In this document: positions 14,195 through 22,849 of the stretch, in pieces
How the letters are laid out: every line of letters begins with the position of its first letter
Position numbering within the stretch: position 1 is the stretch's first letter
Origin: Microbacteriaceae bacterium
GTDB taxonomy: Bacteria; Actinomycetota; Actinomycetes; Actinomycetales; Microbacteriaceae
Direction of reading: 5' to 3'
Length of the DNA stretch: 23,141 nucleotides
Assembly: GCA_029979375.1 (NCBI GenBank)
Contig: JAPOHQ010000003.1
Coordinates: forward strand, 15,435-38,575
The notes under the pieces: generated by a model
What the model saw: the letters and a program-made list of their open reading frames with translations, nothing else
Database searches by the model: none
Told to the model about the DNA's origin: nothing
Translations under genes and position numbers: made by a program

Positions 14195-14810
14195 GCAGGA
14201 AGCGGGTTTCCTCAGAGATAACTCCGTTGACCTCGACCTTGATTTTGTAGGTGGCACCGCCTCCTGGAACCTCTGAGTTTGAAGCTAGGTTGCAGCCATT
14301 TTCAGAAGAGTAGGTTCGCTCCCAGATGTCCGCATCGGCAACCATGGTCTCGTTTGCCTTGAGGGTTATGTATAGGTCTTTGTCTGCGCTCCGATCACAG
14401 TCTCGGGAAGACCAGTAGGTCTGCTCGCCCGAGGTAATTGTGAAGAAGGTCACTCGGTCGCCAACGTTGAAATTGCAGTCGACAAGGCCGTTGTTCGTGA
14501 TCTCATACCAGATGTGAGGCTGAGTACCACGTGCAAATGAGTTGAGCGACTCAACCTCTTGCTTGCCGCTGTCGTCGGTGGACAGCACCCGTCCGATCAT
14601 GGCAACGACAGAAACCACACCTGGAGCACACTCGGTGATTTCTGTGCTCTGCGGCTCTGCGCTCTGAGTCTCCTCGGCAACTGGAAGAACTTCCTGGCCG
14701 GTGTTTGCCAACAGCTGCGGAATACCCCAAATGCCAGCAATCAGGGCGGCCAGCACACCGAGCGCGATTAGCCTGCGGCGGCGGAAGGTGGGAGCATCGG
14801 CATTTGCCAT
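14187..14810 (-). CDS. Membrane-anchored extracytoplasmic protein of unknown function
   Basis: A 207-residue protein I do not recognise. A basic stretch (FRRRR, 9-13) precedes one hydrophobic helix (about 14-34), giving a type II anchor or uncleaved signal. A low-complexity linker rich in Glu, Gln, Ser and Thr (about 37-57) follows, then a beta-rich domain (about 58-207) with four cysteines (in ITECAPG, VDCNFN, SRDCDRS and NGCNLAS) that could form disulfides outside the cell. The domain has a Greek-key feel (WYEITNNGLVDCNFNVGD, then KIKVEVNG at the end), like small secreted immunoglobulin-like modules, but that is inference. The ATG has TAGATT at six bases upstream. Confidence 0.7.
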   Translation of the reverse strand: MANADAPTFRRRRLIALGVLAALIAGIWGIPQLLANTGQEVLPVAEETQSAEPQSTEITECAPGVVSVVAMIGRVLSTDDSGKQEVESLNSFARGTQPHIWYEITNNGLVDCNFNVGDRVTFFTITSGEQTYWSSRDCDRSADKDLYITLKANETMVADADIWERTYSSENGCNLASNSEVPGGGATYKIKVEVNGVISEETRFLLN

Positions 14811-14816
14811 GCCCTA

Positions 14817-14822
14817 AATCTA
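14817..14822 (-). promoter_or_regulatory. -10 element of the membrane-anchored protein gene
   Basis: TAGATT on the minus strand, six bases (TAGGGC) before the ATG at 14810, one base after the argA stop codon. Confidence 0.45.
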
Positions 14823-14823
14823 G

Positions 14824-15318
14824 TTAGAGCTTCTTCAACATCCGCGAGTTTCCAAGCGTGTTCTGCTTAACTCGCGCCAAATCGAGAAACTCGGCAACAC
14901 CTTCGTCGTGGCTTCTGACGAGCTCGGCGTAGGTGTCGGCATCGACTGGAATGTCGGAAATCTTTTCAAAGCCATGGCTCGCGAAGAAAACGGCCTCGAA
15001 GGTTAGGCAAAAGACCCGAAGAATGCCCAGGACCCTTGCCCGCTCCAGCAGCTCTCGGAGGATTGCCGCTCCGATGCCAGAGCGCTTGGCCGCCTCGGCA
15101 ACCGCCAGAGTTCTGACCTCTGCTAGGTCTCGCCACATCACGTGGAGCGCCCCAAAGCCAACTAGCTCTCCATCGCGCTCGGCGACGACAAACTCTTGGA
15201 TTGATTCGTAAAGCTCGACTAGTTCTTTACCCAACAGGATGCGCTGCTCGACCAGCGGGTCGGCAATCTTGCGAATGGCTGGGACGTCCGCGGTTACGGC
15301 AGAACGAATCAAGAGCAT
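14824..15318 (-). CDS. argA: Amino-acid N-acetyltransferase (single-domain N-acetylglutamate synthase)
   Basis: A 164-residue GNAT enzyme resembling the short actinobacterial N-acetylglutamate synthase (M. tuberculosis Rv2747), which starts arginine synthesis by acetylating glutamate. Matching segments: LLGKELVELYESIQEFVVAE (about 33-52), GFGALHVMWRDLAEVRTLAV, the acetyl-CoA loop AAKRSGIGAAIL, VFCLTFEAVFFASHGFEKI, and the C-terminal DEGVAEFLDLARVKQNTLGN. The kinase-like domain of E. coli ArgA is absent, as expected for this form. The ATG is preceded at six bases by CATAAT, close to a -10, so it may be leaderless, although it also lies 18 bases after the SOUL gene and could be co-transcribed. 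Confidence 0.87.
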   Translation of the reverse strand: MLLIRSAVTADVPAIRKIADPLVEQRILLGKELVELYESIQEFVVAERDGELVGFGALHVMWRDLAEVRTLAVAEAAKRSGIGAAILRELLERARVLGILRVFCLTFEAVFFASHGFEKISDIPVDADTYAELVRSHDEGVAEFLDLARVKQNTLGNSRMLKKL

Positions 15319-15324
15319 CAGGCA

Positions 15325-15330
15325 ATTATG
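15325..15330 (-). promoter_or_regulatory. Possible -10 element of argA
   Basis: CATAAT on the minus strand, six bases before the argA ATG. It matches TATAAT at five positions but not the TANNNT core, so it is weaker than the other leaderless candidates here. Confidence 0.3.
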
Positions 15331-15336
15331 GCGAAG

Positions 15337-15840
15337 CTAGCTCGCGATAGCCACCAATACCTCGTTGCGCCTAAGCGGCGGAGGGGTCCAGGGACCGTTA
15401 TAACGCGCGTATTGAACTGCGCCAGTTGCTTTCAGCCCCGCCTTGGCAACGTCGGCGAGGAGCTTCTCAGCCTTGCGCTCGAAGAGGGCATCGGAAGCCG
15501 ATCCCGAGAAGCGCTTGGCTGCAAAGATGCCACCAGGCATCTTGGTCACCCTCATGTCTCGATACATCGGCTCCGGAGCATCAGAGAGGGTATGTGGCAT
15601 TACGAAGGAAATGTCATAGCCGCCCTCGCTCTTTTGCTGCAGGACGGGTGCTGTCATGGCAATCTGCTGACTAGCCTGATTCTGACCGCCGATGTAGCCG
15701 GCGAGATAGCGAAATGCGTTGCTGCCGGCAGCGCCCATGCTCCCCGCCATTGGCTTGGTGACGATGGTGTGTGGCTCGTAGTCTCTGAGCTCGAATCCCG
15801 GGTGGGAGGCGAGAACGCTGTAGCGCTGAATCTCAGTCAC
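15337..15840 (-). CDS. SOUL family haem-binding-like protein
   Basis: A 167-residue SOUL/HBP domain protein. Family features visible: the N-terminal EIQRYSVLASHPGFELRDYE and the IAMTAPVLQQ segment (about 60-69), then SFVMPHTL and the repeat-like C-terminus with YNGPWTPPPLRRNEVLV. Animal SOUL proteins bind haem, but bacterial members have no settled function and haem binding here is inference. The GTG start at 15840 is three bases after the clpC stop, so the gene is probably read through from clpC. No good ribosome site is seen (AGGAA abuts the start). Confidence 0.85.
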   Translation of the reverse strand: MTEIQRYSVLASHPGFELRDYEPHTIVTKPMAGSMGAAGSNAFRYLAGYIGGQNQASQQIAMTAPVLQQKSEGGYDISFVMPHTLSDAPEPMYRDMRVTKMPGGIFAAKRFSGSASDALFERKAEKLLADVAKAGLKATGAVQYARYNGPWTPPPLRRNEVLVAIAS

Positions 15841-15843
15841 TTC

Positions 15844-18300
15844 CTACTTGACCACCTCTGGCTCACGACTCTTGGTCTCGAAGGTGAACTCCTTGCCATC
15901 AAAGTCGACCTTGATGTCCTGCGCGTTGCCGATGTCACCGGTGAGAATCCGCTCTGAGATGGCATCCTCAATCTCGCGCTGCACGGTCCTGCGCAACGGC
16001 CTTGCTCCCAAGGCAGGCTCATAGCCAAGCTCGATGAGCTTGTCTTTTGCCTTGGTGGTGAGGGCTAGCTTGAGGTCGCGCTCGTCGAGCCTGAGCTGCA
16101 GCTTCGAGATGAACAGGTCGATGATCTGCAGGAGCTCGTCGCGGGTGAGCTGTGGGAACACGATGGTCTCATCCACGCGGTTTAGGAACTCTGGCTTGAA
16201 GTTCTTCTTGAGCTCTTCGTTGACCCTCGACTTCATCTGGTCGTAGTCATTCTGGCTGTCACCCTCGAGGGTGAAGCCAAGAGCACCGCGAGCAATCTCC
16301 CTGGTGCCGAGGTTGGTGGTCATGATAATGATGGTGTTCTTGAAGTCGACCACTCGGCCCTGACCATCGGTCAGCCTTCCCTCCTCCAGAATCTGAAGCA
16401 GAGAGTTGAAGATGTCGGGGTGAGCCTTCTCAATCTCATCGAAGAGCACTACTGAGAATGGCTTGCGCCTTACCTTCTCCGTGAGCTGACCGCCCTCGTC
16501 GTAACCAACGAATCCTGGAGGGGCTCCAAATAGCCTCGAGACGGTGTGCTTCTCGCCATACTCGCTCATGTCTAGCGAGATCAGTGCGTCCTCGTCGTCG
16601 AACAGGAACTCCGCCAGAGCCTTGGCGAGCTCGGTCTTTCCGACACCGGTCGGGCCGGCAAAGATAAACGAACCGGATGGGCGCTTCGGATCCTTCAGAC
16701 CAGCACGCTGGCGCCTGATGGTCTTGGAGAGTGCGCCAATAGCGGCATCCTGGCCAATGACTCGCTTGTGAAGCTCCTGCTCCATGAAGATGAGCTTGGC
16801 GCCCTCCTCCTCGCTGAGCTTGAAGACGGGAATGCCTGTGGCCTGAGCCAAGACCTCTGCAATCAGGCCTTCGTCGACGACTCCAACGTCCTCGACCTTG
16901 CCCTCGCGGAACTCCTTCTCCATCTTGATCTTCTCGGCGGTGAGCTTCTTCTCCTCGTCGCGCTTGGAAGCTGCCAGCTCAAAGTCCTGATCGGCAATGG
17001 CCTGCTCCTTGGCGGCCTTGACTGCCGCGACCTTGTCTTCCATCTCCTTTAGCTCAGGAGGCGATGATAGGAAGCTGAGGCGCACCCTGGCTCCTGCCTC
17101 ATCGATGAGGTCAATAGCCTTGTCCGGCAAATACCGGTCGGTGACATAGCGATCGCTCATGCCAACGGCGGCAACAATTGCGTCGTCGGTAATGGAGACC
17201 TTGTGGTGGGCCTCGTAGCGGTCACGAAGACCCTTGAGAATGTTGATTGCCATCGATGGGGTTGGCTCTGCAACCTGGACCGACTGGAAGCGTCGAACCA
17301 GCGCGGCATCCTTCTCAAAGTGCTTGCGATATTCGTCCAAGGTCGTGGCGCCAATGGTCTGGAGCTCACCCCTGGCAAGCATTGGCTTCAGGATCGAGGC
17401 GGCGTCGATGGCTCCCTCCGCTGCACCAGCACCAACCAGGGTGTGGATCTCGTCGATGAAGGTGATGATGTCACCGCGGGTGCGAATCTCCTTGGTCACC
17501 TTCTTCAGGCGCTCCTCGAAGTCACCGCGATAGCGGCTGCCAGCGATCAGGCTGCCCATGTCCAGGGTGTAGAGCTGCTTGCCACGAAGGGTCTCTGGAA
17601 CATTGCCCGAGACGATGGCCTGCGCGAGTCCCTCAACGACCGCGGTCTTTCCGACTCCTGGCTCACCAATCAAAATCGGGTTGTTCTTAGTCCGGCGAGA
17701 AAGAATCTGCATCACGCGCTCGATCTCGCGCTCCCTGCCAACCACCGGATCGAGCTTGCCCTCAGCCGCCGCCTGGGTTAGGTTCCGACCGTACTGGTCG
17801 AGGACCTGAGAGCCCTTCTGCGGAGGGTTGGTCTCGCCTCCGACGGAGACGGTTTCCTTGCCCTGGTAGCCGGAGAGTAGCTGAATTACCTGCTGGCGAA
17901 CCTTGTTGGTGTCGGCGCCAAGCTTGGTCAGCACCTGAGCCGCAACGCCTTCGCCCTCGCGAATCAGACCCAGCAGCAGGTGCTCGGTGCCGATGTAGCT
18001 GTGGCCGAGCTGGAGTGCCTCGCGGAGGCTGAGCTCGAGAACCTTCTTAGCCCTCGGGGTGAATGGGATGTGTCCGCTTGGTGCCTGCTGGCCCTGGCCG
18101 ATGATGTCCTGAACCTGCTCGCGAACCTGCTCCAGGTTGATACCCAGGGCCTCAAGTGCCTTGGCCGCAACGCCCTCACCCTCGTGGATCAGGCCAAGCA
18201 GAATGTGCTCGGTTCCGATGTAGTTGTGGTTGAGCAGCTTCGCCTCTTCCTGGGCGAGCACGACTACCCTGCGAGCCTTGTCGGTGAATTTCTCGAACAA
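15844..18300 (-). CDS. clpC: ATP-dependent Clp protease ATPase subunit ClpC
   Basis: AAA+ unfoldase that feeds proteins to ClpP; major actinobacterial housekeeping protease subunit. Over 818 residues: two Clp-N repeats (about 1-145), D1 with Walker A GEPGVGKT at 212-219 and Walker B FIDEIH at 281-286, the UVR/M domain (about 415-455) typical of ClpC, and D2 with Walker A GPTGVGKT at 549-556. The ClpP-docking LGF tripeptide is present in ARGALGF. The start is TTG 18300-18298, decided by a strong GGAGGTG ribosome site five bases upstream and by the [13 protein letters not shown] family N-terminus. A candidate -10 and a ClgR-like box lie upstream. Confidence 0.97.
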   Translation of the reverse strand: MFEKFTDKARRVVVLAQEEAKLLNHNYIGTEHILLGLIHEGEGVAAKALEALGINLEQVREQVQDIIGQGQQAPSGHIPFTPRAKKVLELSLREALQLGHSYIGTEHLLLGLIREGEGVAAQVLTKLGADTNKVRQQVIQLLSGYQGKETVSVGGETNPPQKGSQVLDQYGRNLTQAAAEGKLDPVVGREREIERVMQILSRRTKNNPILIGEPGVGKTAVVEGLAQAIVSGNVPETLRGKQLYTLDMGSLIAGSRYRGDFEERLKKVTKEIRTRGDIITFIDEIHTLVGAGAAEGAIDAASILKPMLARGELQTIGATTLDEYRKHFEKDAALVRRFQSVQVAEPTPSMAINILKGLRDRYEAHHKVSITDDAIVAAVGMSDRYVTDRYLPDKAIDLIDEAGARVRLSFLSSPPELKEMEDKVAAVKAAKEQAIADQDFELAASKRDEEKKLTAEKIKMEKEFREGKVEDVGVVDEGLIAEVLAQATGIPVFKLSEEEGAKLIFMEQELHKRVIGQDAAIGALSKTIRRQRAGLKDPKRPSGSFIFAGPTGVGKTELAKALAEFLFDDEDALISLDMSEYGEKHTVSRLFGAPPGFVGYDEGGQLTEKVRRKPFSVVLFDEIEKAHPDIFNSLLQILEEGRLTDGQGRVVDFKNTIIIMTTNLGTREIARGALGFTLEGDSQNDYDQMKSRVNEELKKNFKPEFLNRVDETIVFPQLTRDELLQIIDLFISKLQLRLDERDLKLALTTKAKDKLIELGYEPALGARPLRRTVQREIEDAISERILTGDIGNAQDIKVDFDGKEFTFETKSREPEVVK

Positions 18301-18305
18301 GCTGG

Positions 18306-18333
18306 CACCTCCAAATCTGTATTGAAGATGCTA
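18306..18333 (-). promoter_or_regulatory. clpC -10 element and strong ribosome site
   Basis: TAGCAT on the minus strand (18333-18328) predicts a transcript start near 18321. GGAGGTG (18312-18306) is five bases before the TTG start. A strong site may compensate for the weak start codon. Confidence 0.45.
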
Positions 18334-18353
18334 GGAGAGCAGGTGGCCAGTTT

Positions 18354-18539
18354 CTAGGGCTGTTCGCCCAAGGCGTTAGCGCGCTTTGCCCGCTCTTCGG
18401 CCTCAATTTGGGCGTAGGTGTCGCGCTCGCGCTGGTCGGCCCTGAGTATCGAACGCATCATGATCCAGAACAGCACTCCGACCAATGCCGGTGGGATCAG
18501 CGATATCAAAACATCGAGTGCGACTTCTAAAGCGCTCAC
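18354..18539 (-). CDS. Small single-pass membrane protein, 61 residues, unknown function
   Basis: A 61-residue protein with one N-terminal hydrophobic helix (about 7-28, VALDVLISLIPPALVGVLFW) followed by a strongly charged helix (RADQRERDTYAQIEAEERAK). It is probably a membrane-anchored coiled coil facing the cytoplasm. I do not recognise a named family; short proteins of this kind occur between lysS and clpC in related actinobacteria as I recall. The start is GTG 18539-18537, with AGGGG about five bases upstream, eight bases after the lysS stop. The 3' end contains the ClgR-like box of clpC. Confidence 0.72.
   Translation of the reverse strand: MSALEVALDVLISLIPPALVGVLFWIMMRSILRADQRERDTYAQIEAEERAKRANALGEQP
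18365..18375. promoter_or_regulatory. Candidate ClgR activator site upstream of clpC
   Basis: CGCCCAAGGCG fits the core CGC-YNANR-GCG of the ClgR motif as I recall it from Corynebacterium, with the adjacent T residues also matching. Its centre is about 49 bases upstream of the predicted clpC transcript start, suitable for an activator. It lies inside the last codons of the 61-residue protein gene, so codon constraint is a competing explanation. Confidence 0.4.
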
Positions 18540-18547
18540 GCTTGCCC

Positions 18548-20026
18548 CTATTTCACGAGTGGGAACAGGATGGTCTCCCTGATTCCCAGACCGGTAAGTG
18601 ACATCAGCAACCTGTCGATGCCCATACCCATTCCACCCGATGGTGGCATTCCGAACTCGAGCGCCTTCAGGAACTCCTCATCTAGCCTCATGGCCTCCGG
18701 GTCACCCTTGGCCGCAAGCTCAGCCTGTTTCACAAACCTCTCACGCTGGACCACGGGGTCAACCAGCTCGGAGTAACCGGTCGCCTGCTCGAAGCCTCGA
18801 ACATAGAGATCCCACTTCTCAACCACGCCAGCCTGATCGCGGTGATCGCGGGTAAGAGGAGAGGTGTCGACCGGGAAGTCCATCACGAAGGTTGGCTTAT
18901 CTAGTCCCGGCTTCACGAAGTGCTCCCAGAGCTCCTCGACATACTTGCCGTGAAGCGGGTGGTCGATCTCGATTTCGACCTTGTCTGCAATCTTCTTCAG
19001 GACGGCGATATCGGTCTCGGGGGTAATCTCCTGACCGCAGGCCTCAGAGAGTGATCCATAGAGCGAGATTCGAGGCCAGTTGCCCCCGAGGTCATTAACC
19101 TCTCCGTCGTCGAGTGTTACCTGGTGGGTGCCAAAGACATCCATGGCGGCATTCTGGATTAGCTCCTGGGTGATCTGGGCCATCGAGTTGTAATCGCCAT
19201 AGGCCTCATAGGCCTCCAGCATCGCAAACTCTGGGGAGTGGGTCCGATCAGAGCCCTCGTTGCGGAAGTTTCTGTTGATCTCAAAAACGCGCTCTAGGCC
19301 ACCGACCACCGCGCGCTTCAAGAAAAGCTCTGGTGCGATCCTCAGGTATAGCTCGGTGTCGAAGGCATTGGAGTGGGTCTTGAAAGGTCTCGCCGAGGCT
19401 CCGCCGTGCATGACCTGCAGCATTGGAGTTTCAATCTCGGTGAAGGCGCGATTTGCGAAGGTGTTGCGCAGCGACTGCATTACCTCCGAGCGAATCTTCA
19501 CGACCTCACGGGCTCGGTCCCTGACGATCAGGTCAATGTAGCGATGGCGGACCCGGAACTCTTCCTCCAGCTCGTTGTGGAGATTTGGCATCGGGCGCAA
19601 GGTCTTGGCTGCCATCTTCCAGTCGTCGGCCAGCACGCTCAGCTCGCCGCGCTTGGAGGTGATTACCTCGCCGTGAACAAAAACATGGTCACCCAAATCG
19701 GTGAGCTCTTTCCAAAGCTCTAGCTTCTCCTCGCCGACCTTGTCTAGCGAGATCATCGCCTGGATGCGCTCTCCTGTGCCGGACTGCAAAGTTGCAAAGC
19801 AGAGCTTTCCGGTGTTGCGTAAAAACATGATCCGACCGGCCAGGCCAACAACGTCTCCGGTCGCAATATCGGCCTCGAGGTTTGGGTAGTGAGCCTTGGT
19901 TGCCTCGATGGTGTGGGTGATGGGGAGCTCAACCGGATAGGCATCGTTCAGCTCGTTCAGGCGCTCGCGCTTTTGCATGCGAATGGCAATCTGCTCGGGC
20001 AGCTCTGCCTCGTACTCTTCGCTCAT
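18548..20026 (-). CDS. lysS: Lysyl-tRNA synthetase, class II
   Basis: Charges tRNA-Lys with lysine. The 492-residue length is normal. It has an N-terminal OB-fold domain (about 57-145, [20 protein letters not shown]) and a class II core: RHRYIDLIV (about 160-168), ETPMLQ (motif 1 region, about 199-204), motif 2 at about 246-270 ([20 protein letters not shown]) and motif 3 GGMGMGIDR at 464-472. No changes at key residues are seen. The ATG overlaps the panC stop by one base (TAATG), with only GGTGAG as a weak ribosome site, so translation is coupled. It is followed by the 61-residue membrane protein gene. Confidence 0.97.
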   Translation of the reverse strand: MSEEYEAELPEQIAIRMQKRERLNELNDAYPVELPITHTIEATKAHYPNLEADIATGDVVGLAGRIMFLRNTGKLCFATLQSGTGERIQAMISLDKVGEEKLELWKELTDLGDHVFVHGEVITSKRGELSVLADDWKMAAKTLRPMPNLHNELEEEFRVRHRYIDLIVRDRAREVVKIRSEVMQSLRNTFANRAFTEIETPMLQVMHGGASARPFKTHSNAFDTELYLRIAPELFLKRAVVGGLERVFEINRNFRNEGSDRTHSPEFAMLEAYEAYGDYNSMAQITQELIQNAAMDVFGTHQVTLDDGEVNDLGGNWPRISLYGSLSEACGQEITPETDIAVLKKIADKVEIEIDHPLHGKYVEELWEHFVKPGLDKPTFVMDFPVDTSPLTRDHRDQAGVVEKWDLYVRGFEQATGYSELVDPVVQRERFVKQAELAAKGDPEAMRLDEEFLKALEFGMPPSGGMGMGIDRLLMSLTGLGIRETILFPLVK

Positions 20027-20874
20027 TACTCACCGCCTATCAAAACGTTGTCTATCAGTCTCACGCTTCCAACGTTTGCCGCCACGATCAGTCGTGACCC
20101 AGCCGGAGGCTTGCCCTGCACCTTCTCGAATTGCTCGTCGACAACCTCGAGATAGTCAAGTCTAGCCTCGGGTGAAAGCGCTGCCTTGGCCAGCTCGCAG
20201 ATGGCAGAGGCGTCTTTGCCGCTGGCCGCTGCGCTGACAAGGGCGGGATAGATGGTCCTGGCGATCTCAAGCTCTGCTTCGCTGAGTCTTCGGTTGCGGC
20301 TGGACATTGCCAAACCGCTATCGTCCCGAATGGTGGGCATCACGACCACACTCACCGGTTGGCGCATTCCGCTCTCGAGCTGCTCGGCAACCATGCGCCT
20401 GATCAGTGCTACCTGCTGGGCATCCTTTTGGCCGAGGTAGATGGCATCGGGTGAGACCAGATCCAACAGCCTCGAGACAACCTTCAGAACACCTGCGAAG
20501 TGGCCGGGTCGAGCTGCACCCTCATAACTATCCCCAAGCTCACCCGGATCCGGTTCGGGCAATCCCGCCCCCTCGGGAAAGACAGCCTGTGGGGTGGGGG
20601 CATAGAGCACGTCACCACCGGTGTCAGTCACCAGCCGAGCATCGACACCCAGGGTTCTGGGATAGCTCTCGAAATCCTCACCGTCGCCAAACTGCAGGGG
20701 GTTCACAAACACGGAGACGATGGTGAAGTGGCCATCTGCCTTGCTCTGACGAATAAGCGAAAGGTGCCCCTCGTGAAGCGCTCCCATAGTTGGCACGAAA
20801 CCGATTCTCCGACCTTCCTCCCTAGCAGCAGAGAGGGCCAGGGCCAGCTCGGCGTTGGTCTGACACAGTTGCAT
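20026..20874 (-). CDS. panC: Pantothenate synthetase
   Basis: Joins pantoate and beta-alanine with ATP to make pantothenate, the coenzyme A precursor. In 282 residues the nucleotidyltransferase motifs are all visible: [19 protein letters not shown] with the HIGH-like part at 34-37, [39 protein letters not shown], and the KMSKS-like MSSRNRRLS. The ATG shares one base with the stop of the DUF2520 gene (TAATG) and its stop does the same with lysS. panD, often adjacent in actinobacteria, is not in this window. Confidence 0.96.
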   Translation of the reverse strand: MQLCQTNAELALALSAAREEGRRIGFVPTMGALHEGHLSLIRQSKADGHFTIVSVFVNPLQFGDGEDFESYPRTLGVDARLVTDTGGDVLYAPTPQAVFPEGAGLPEPDPGELGDSYEGAARPGHFAGVLKVVSRLLDLVSPDAIYLGQKDAQQVALIRRMVAEQLESGMRQPVSVVVMPTIRDDSGLAMSSRNRRLSEAELEIARTIYPALVSAAASGKDASAICELAKAALSPEARLDYLEVVDEQFEKVQGKPPAGSRLIVAANVGSVRLIDNVLIGGE

Positions 20875-21563
20875 TACTTGGCATCCTCGGGATCAATTGG
20901 GGTCACTGGACCTGCCAGGGCATCGTCCACGGCGCTTCGAACAATTGGCCCGATCAGCCTGGCTGGCAGCTCGACGTTCGCCTCGTCCAGGATGCTCATC
21001 GCCTGCTGCACCACAAGTGAGCTAAACCCGGTTGCGACCTCATACGCTTCGGCATAGGCCGCGCGCTGGGGTTCGGATAGCTCAATCGGCTCCGCACCGA
21101 GCTCAATCACCAGAGCTTGCGCGATCGGACGATAGGTCTCCGGCGTCGTAACAACAAACGTTGCGTTTTGCATGACCGCAAGGTCCAGTGAGGTCCCGGT
21201 GAAGTGCATCAGGGGGTGCATGGCAATCGGTATCGCCCCCAGCTGCGCCGCATCGGCCAAAATGCCATAGCCCCGGTGGGGAGATAGGTGAACCACAATC
21301 TTTCTTGGCCCAAAGAGTCCAAGGTCGGCAAGCCCAGCACAAGTGAGTTCTGCGTCATCGTTGGGCACTGCCAAAACCACCAGCTCTGCCGCCTCGGCAA
21401 CCGCAGCCATTGGTGCAATCGGAATATCTGGCAGCAGGGCCTCGACGCGCTCAATGGCGGCCGGCGACTCGACATACACCCCAACGAGCTCATGCCCGGC
21501 TCCCGCCCAGGCCTTGGCTAGAACCGGTCCTGCGGGCTCATCCCCGATGATTCCGACCTTCAC
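20874..21563 (-). CDS. Rossmann-fold DUF2520 protein (possible ketopantoate reductase-like enzyme)
   Basis: A 229-residue protein with an N-terminal dinucleotide-binding fold (VGIIGDEPAGPVLAKAW, then ELVVLAVPNDD) and a C-terminal helical DUF2520 domain (about 125-229). The middle segment GAIPIAMHPLMHFTGTSLDL, with its histidine pair, is typical of the family. It is linked to panC by a one-base overlap, an arrangement common in actinobacteria; the fold is that of 6-phosphogluconate/ketopantoate-type reductases, so a role in making pantoate is plausible but unproven. The GTG start overlaps the DUF3180 stop as GTGA, with AGGGAG upstream. Confidence 0.85.
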   Translation of the reverse strand: MKVGIIGDEPAGPVLAKAWAGAGHELVGVYVESPAAIERVEALLPDIPIAPMAAVAEAAELVVLAVPNDDAELTCAGLADLGLFGPRKIVVHLSPHRGYGILADAAQLGAIPIAMHPLMHFTGTSLDLAVMQNATFVVTTPETYRPIAQALVIELGAEPIELSEPQRAAYAEAYEVATGFSSLVVQQAMSILDEANVELPARLIGPIVRSAVDDALAGPVTPIDPEDAK

Positions 21564-22030
21564 TCTGCTCCCTCGCCAGGATCCTTTGGGGCCCGGCAGT
21601 TGAACTCTCCCAGAATTCCGCCGCCGAGCATAGCGACGCTACCGATGAGGCCAAAAAGCATGGGCAGCACCAGCGCCGTTGGTGCAACGCTAAAGCTCAG
21701 CAGCCAGATCAAACTGCCCAGGTGCCAACCGGCAAACAGGGCTCCGGTGAGGGCCACCGAACGCGAAACAATCAGAACGCGAAACGCATAAAAGGGATTT
21801 GGTCTGGCCGGCCTGGGACCCTCGGTGTGCTGCTCTAACTTCTTGCGATAGCGATAAATTGGCCAGCTCGCCAGATAGGTTGCCGCACCTATCAACGGCA
21901 GCATCAGGACCATGCTCCAGGGGCTAACGGGGAACGCATAGCCAAACCCGGTGGCAAGCTGGCTCAACGAGAGTCCAAACACCGCCCCCGCGGCCAGAAA
22001 GGCAAGCAGGCTCTGCGGCGTTGGTCTCAT
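21560..22030 (-). CDS. DUF3180 family membrane protein
   Basis: A 156-residue membrane protein with four hydrophobic segments: about 8-30, 38-58, and two between about 90 and 145. A basic loop (YRYRKKLEQH) lies between the second and third. The position between folK and the DUF2520-panC pair is the standard place of DUF3180 genes in actinobacteria, and the N-terminal MRPTPQSLLAFLAAGAVFG suits the family. Function unknown. The ATG overlaps the folK stop as ATGA and the stop overlaps the next start as GTGA. Confidence 0.82.
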   Translation of the reverse strand: MRPTPQSLLAFLAAGAVFGLSLSQLATGFGYAFPVSPWSMVLMLPLIGAATYLASWPIYRYRKKLEQHTEGPRPARPNPFYAFRVLIVSRSVALTGALFAGWHLGSLIWLLSFSVAPTALVLPMLFGLIGSVAMLGGGILGEFNCRAPKDPGEGAE

Positions 22031-22497
22031 TTGGCAGCCTCGATCAACTGGGCAACCCTTCCCCTCCCGGGAATGGTTCCGTCCGGATCAATCTCCAACC
22101 ACGGCTCCAGCACAAAGCTTCGCTCGTGAGCTCTTGGGTGGGGAACGATCAGCTTCTTGGTCTCGATGAACTCAGTTCCGAAGGTGATGATGTCGATGTC
22201 CAGGGTTCGCGGAGCCCAGCGAGCTAATCGAATCCTGCCGAAGTTGTTCTCAATTCTTTGGCAGATTTTGTGGAGCTTTTTGGGGCTTAGCGAAGTCTCC
22301 ACGATTGCCACCGCGTTCAAATACCTGGGCTGAGCCTCATCCTCTCCGGCCTCGGTGACCGCTGTCGTTTCATGGAGGCTGGAGAGGGAAACAAGTTTGA
22401 CCTTCTTCTGATCGGTGAGCTGTCGGAGCGCTCCCCGAATTGTTTCCTCGCGATCGCCGAGATTGCTGCCAAAGGCGAGCGTGACCCTAGTCTTCAC
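22027..22497 (-). CDS. folK: HPPK, 6-hydroxymethyl-dihydropterin pyrophosphokinase
   Basis: Transfers pyrophosphate from ATP to hydroxymethyl-dihydropterin in folate synthesis. Family motifs: LAFGSNLGDREETI near the N-terminus, PRYLNAVAIVET in the middle, and RLARWAPRTLDIDIITFGTE with the catalytic Asp pair, then VPHPRAHERSFVLEPW. The start is uncertain. GTG 22497-22495 gives a 156-residue protein beginning just before the first strand, as usual for the family, and overlaps folB by 11 bases. ATG 22527 would add 10 residues and a 41-base overlap; AGGAG seven bases before that ATG supports it, although those bases also encode folB residues. I give the shorter form. Confidence 0.92.
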   Translation of the reverse strand: MKTRVTLAFGSNLGDREETIRGALRQLTDQKKVKLVSLSSLHETTAVTEAGEDEAQPRYLNAVAIVETSLSPKKLHKICQRIENNFGRIRLARWAPRTLDIDIITFGTEFIETKKLIVPHPRAHERSFVLEPWLEIDPDGTIPGRGRVAQLIEAAK

Positions 22498-22849
22498 GCC
22501 TAGCACCCGAAACGCTAACCGAGACATCGCGAAACTCCTGGTTAAGCGGTGCGCCGGGCTTGTGGACTGTGATTGTGGCCCTGATTACCCGCGAGTCGAG
22601 GTCGAGGGTCGCAGCCAAGAGAGTGCTGGCAAGGGTCTCAATCAGCTCAAAGCGCTCCTGCTTTGTAATGCGTTCGATCTCTTCGGCAACAAGTGCATAG
22701 GAGACCGTGGACTCGATTGAGTCTTCCCCGGCAGCCTCGACGTCGAGGTGGCAATCGATAACAAACTCCTGGCCGAAGTCTTTTTCTTGCTGCATCACCC
22801 CGTGGTAGCCATAGACCTTGAGGCCATCGATGCGAATCTTGTAGATCAC
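22487..22849 (-). CDS. folB: Dihydroneopterin aldolase
   Basis: Converts dihydroneopterin to hydroxymethyl-dihydropterin and glycolaldehyde, supplying folK. The 120 residues contain IDGLKVYGYHGVMQQEKDFG at the N-terminus with the substrate-pocket tyrosines and glycine-histidine pair, the SYALVAEEIERI segment, and FELIETLAS with the pterin-binding glutamate. The C-terminal HKPGAPLNQEFRDVSVSVS is typical. The start is GTG 22849-22847, overlapping the folP stop as GTGA, with a strong AGGAGG seven bases upstream. The order folP-folB-folK is the usual actinobacterial folate cluster. Confidence 0.95.
   Translation of the reverse strand: MIYKIRIDGLKVYGYHGVMQQEKDFGQEFVIDCHLDVEAAGEDSIESTVSYALVAEEIERITKQERFELIETLASTLLAATLDLDSRVIRATITVHKPGAPLNQEFRDVSVSVSGARRED

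Noticed and set aside
17203..17781. Open 192-codon frame on the plus strand
   Set aside because: Antisense to the D1 region of clpC; a by-product of G+C-biased third codon positions.
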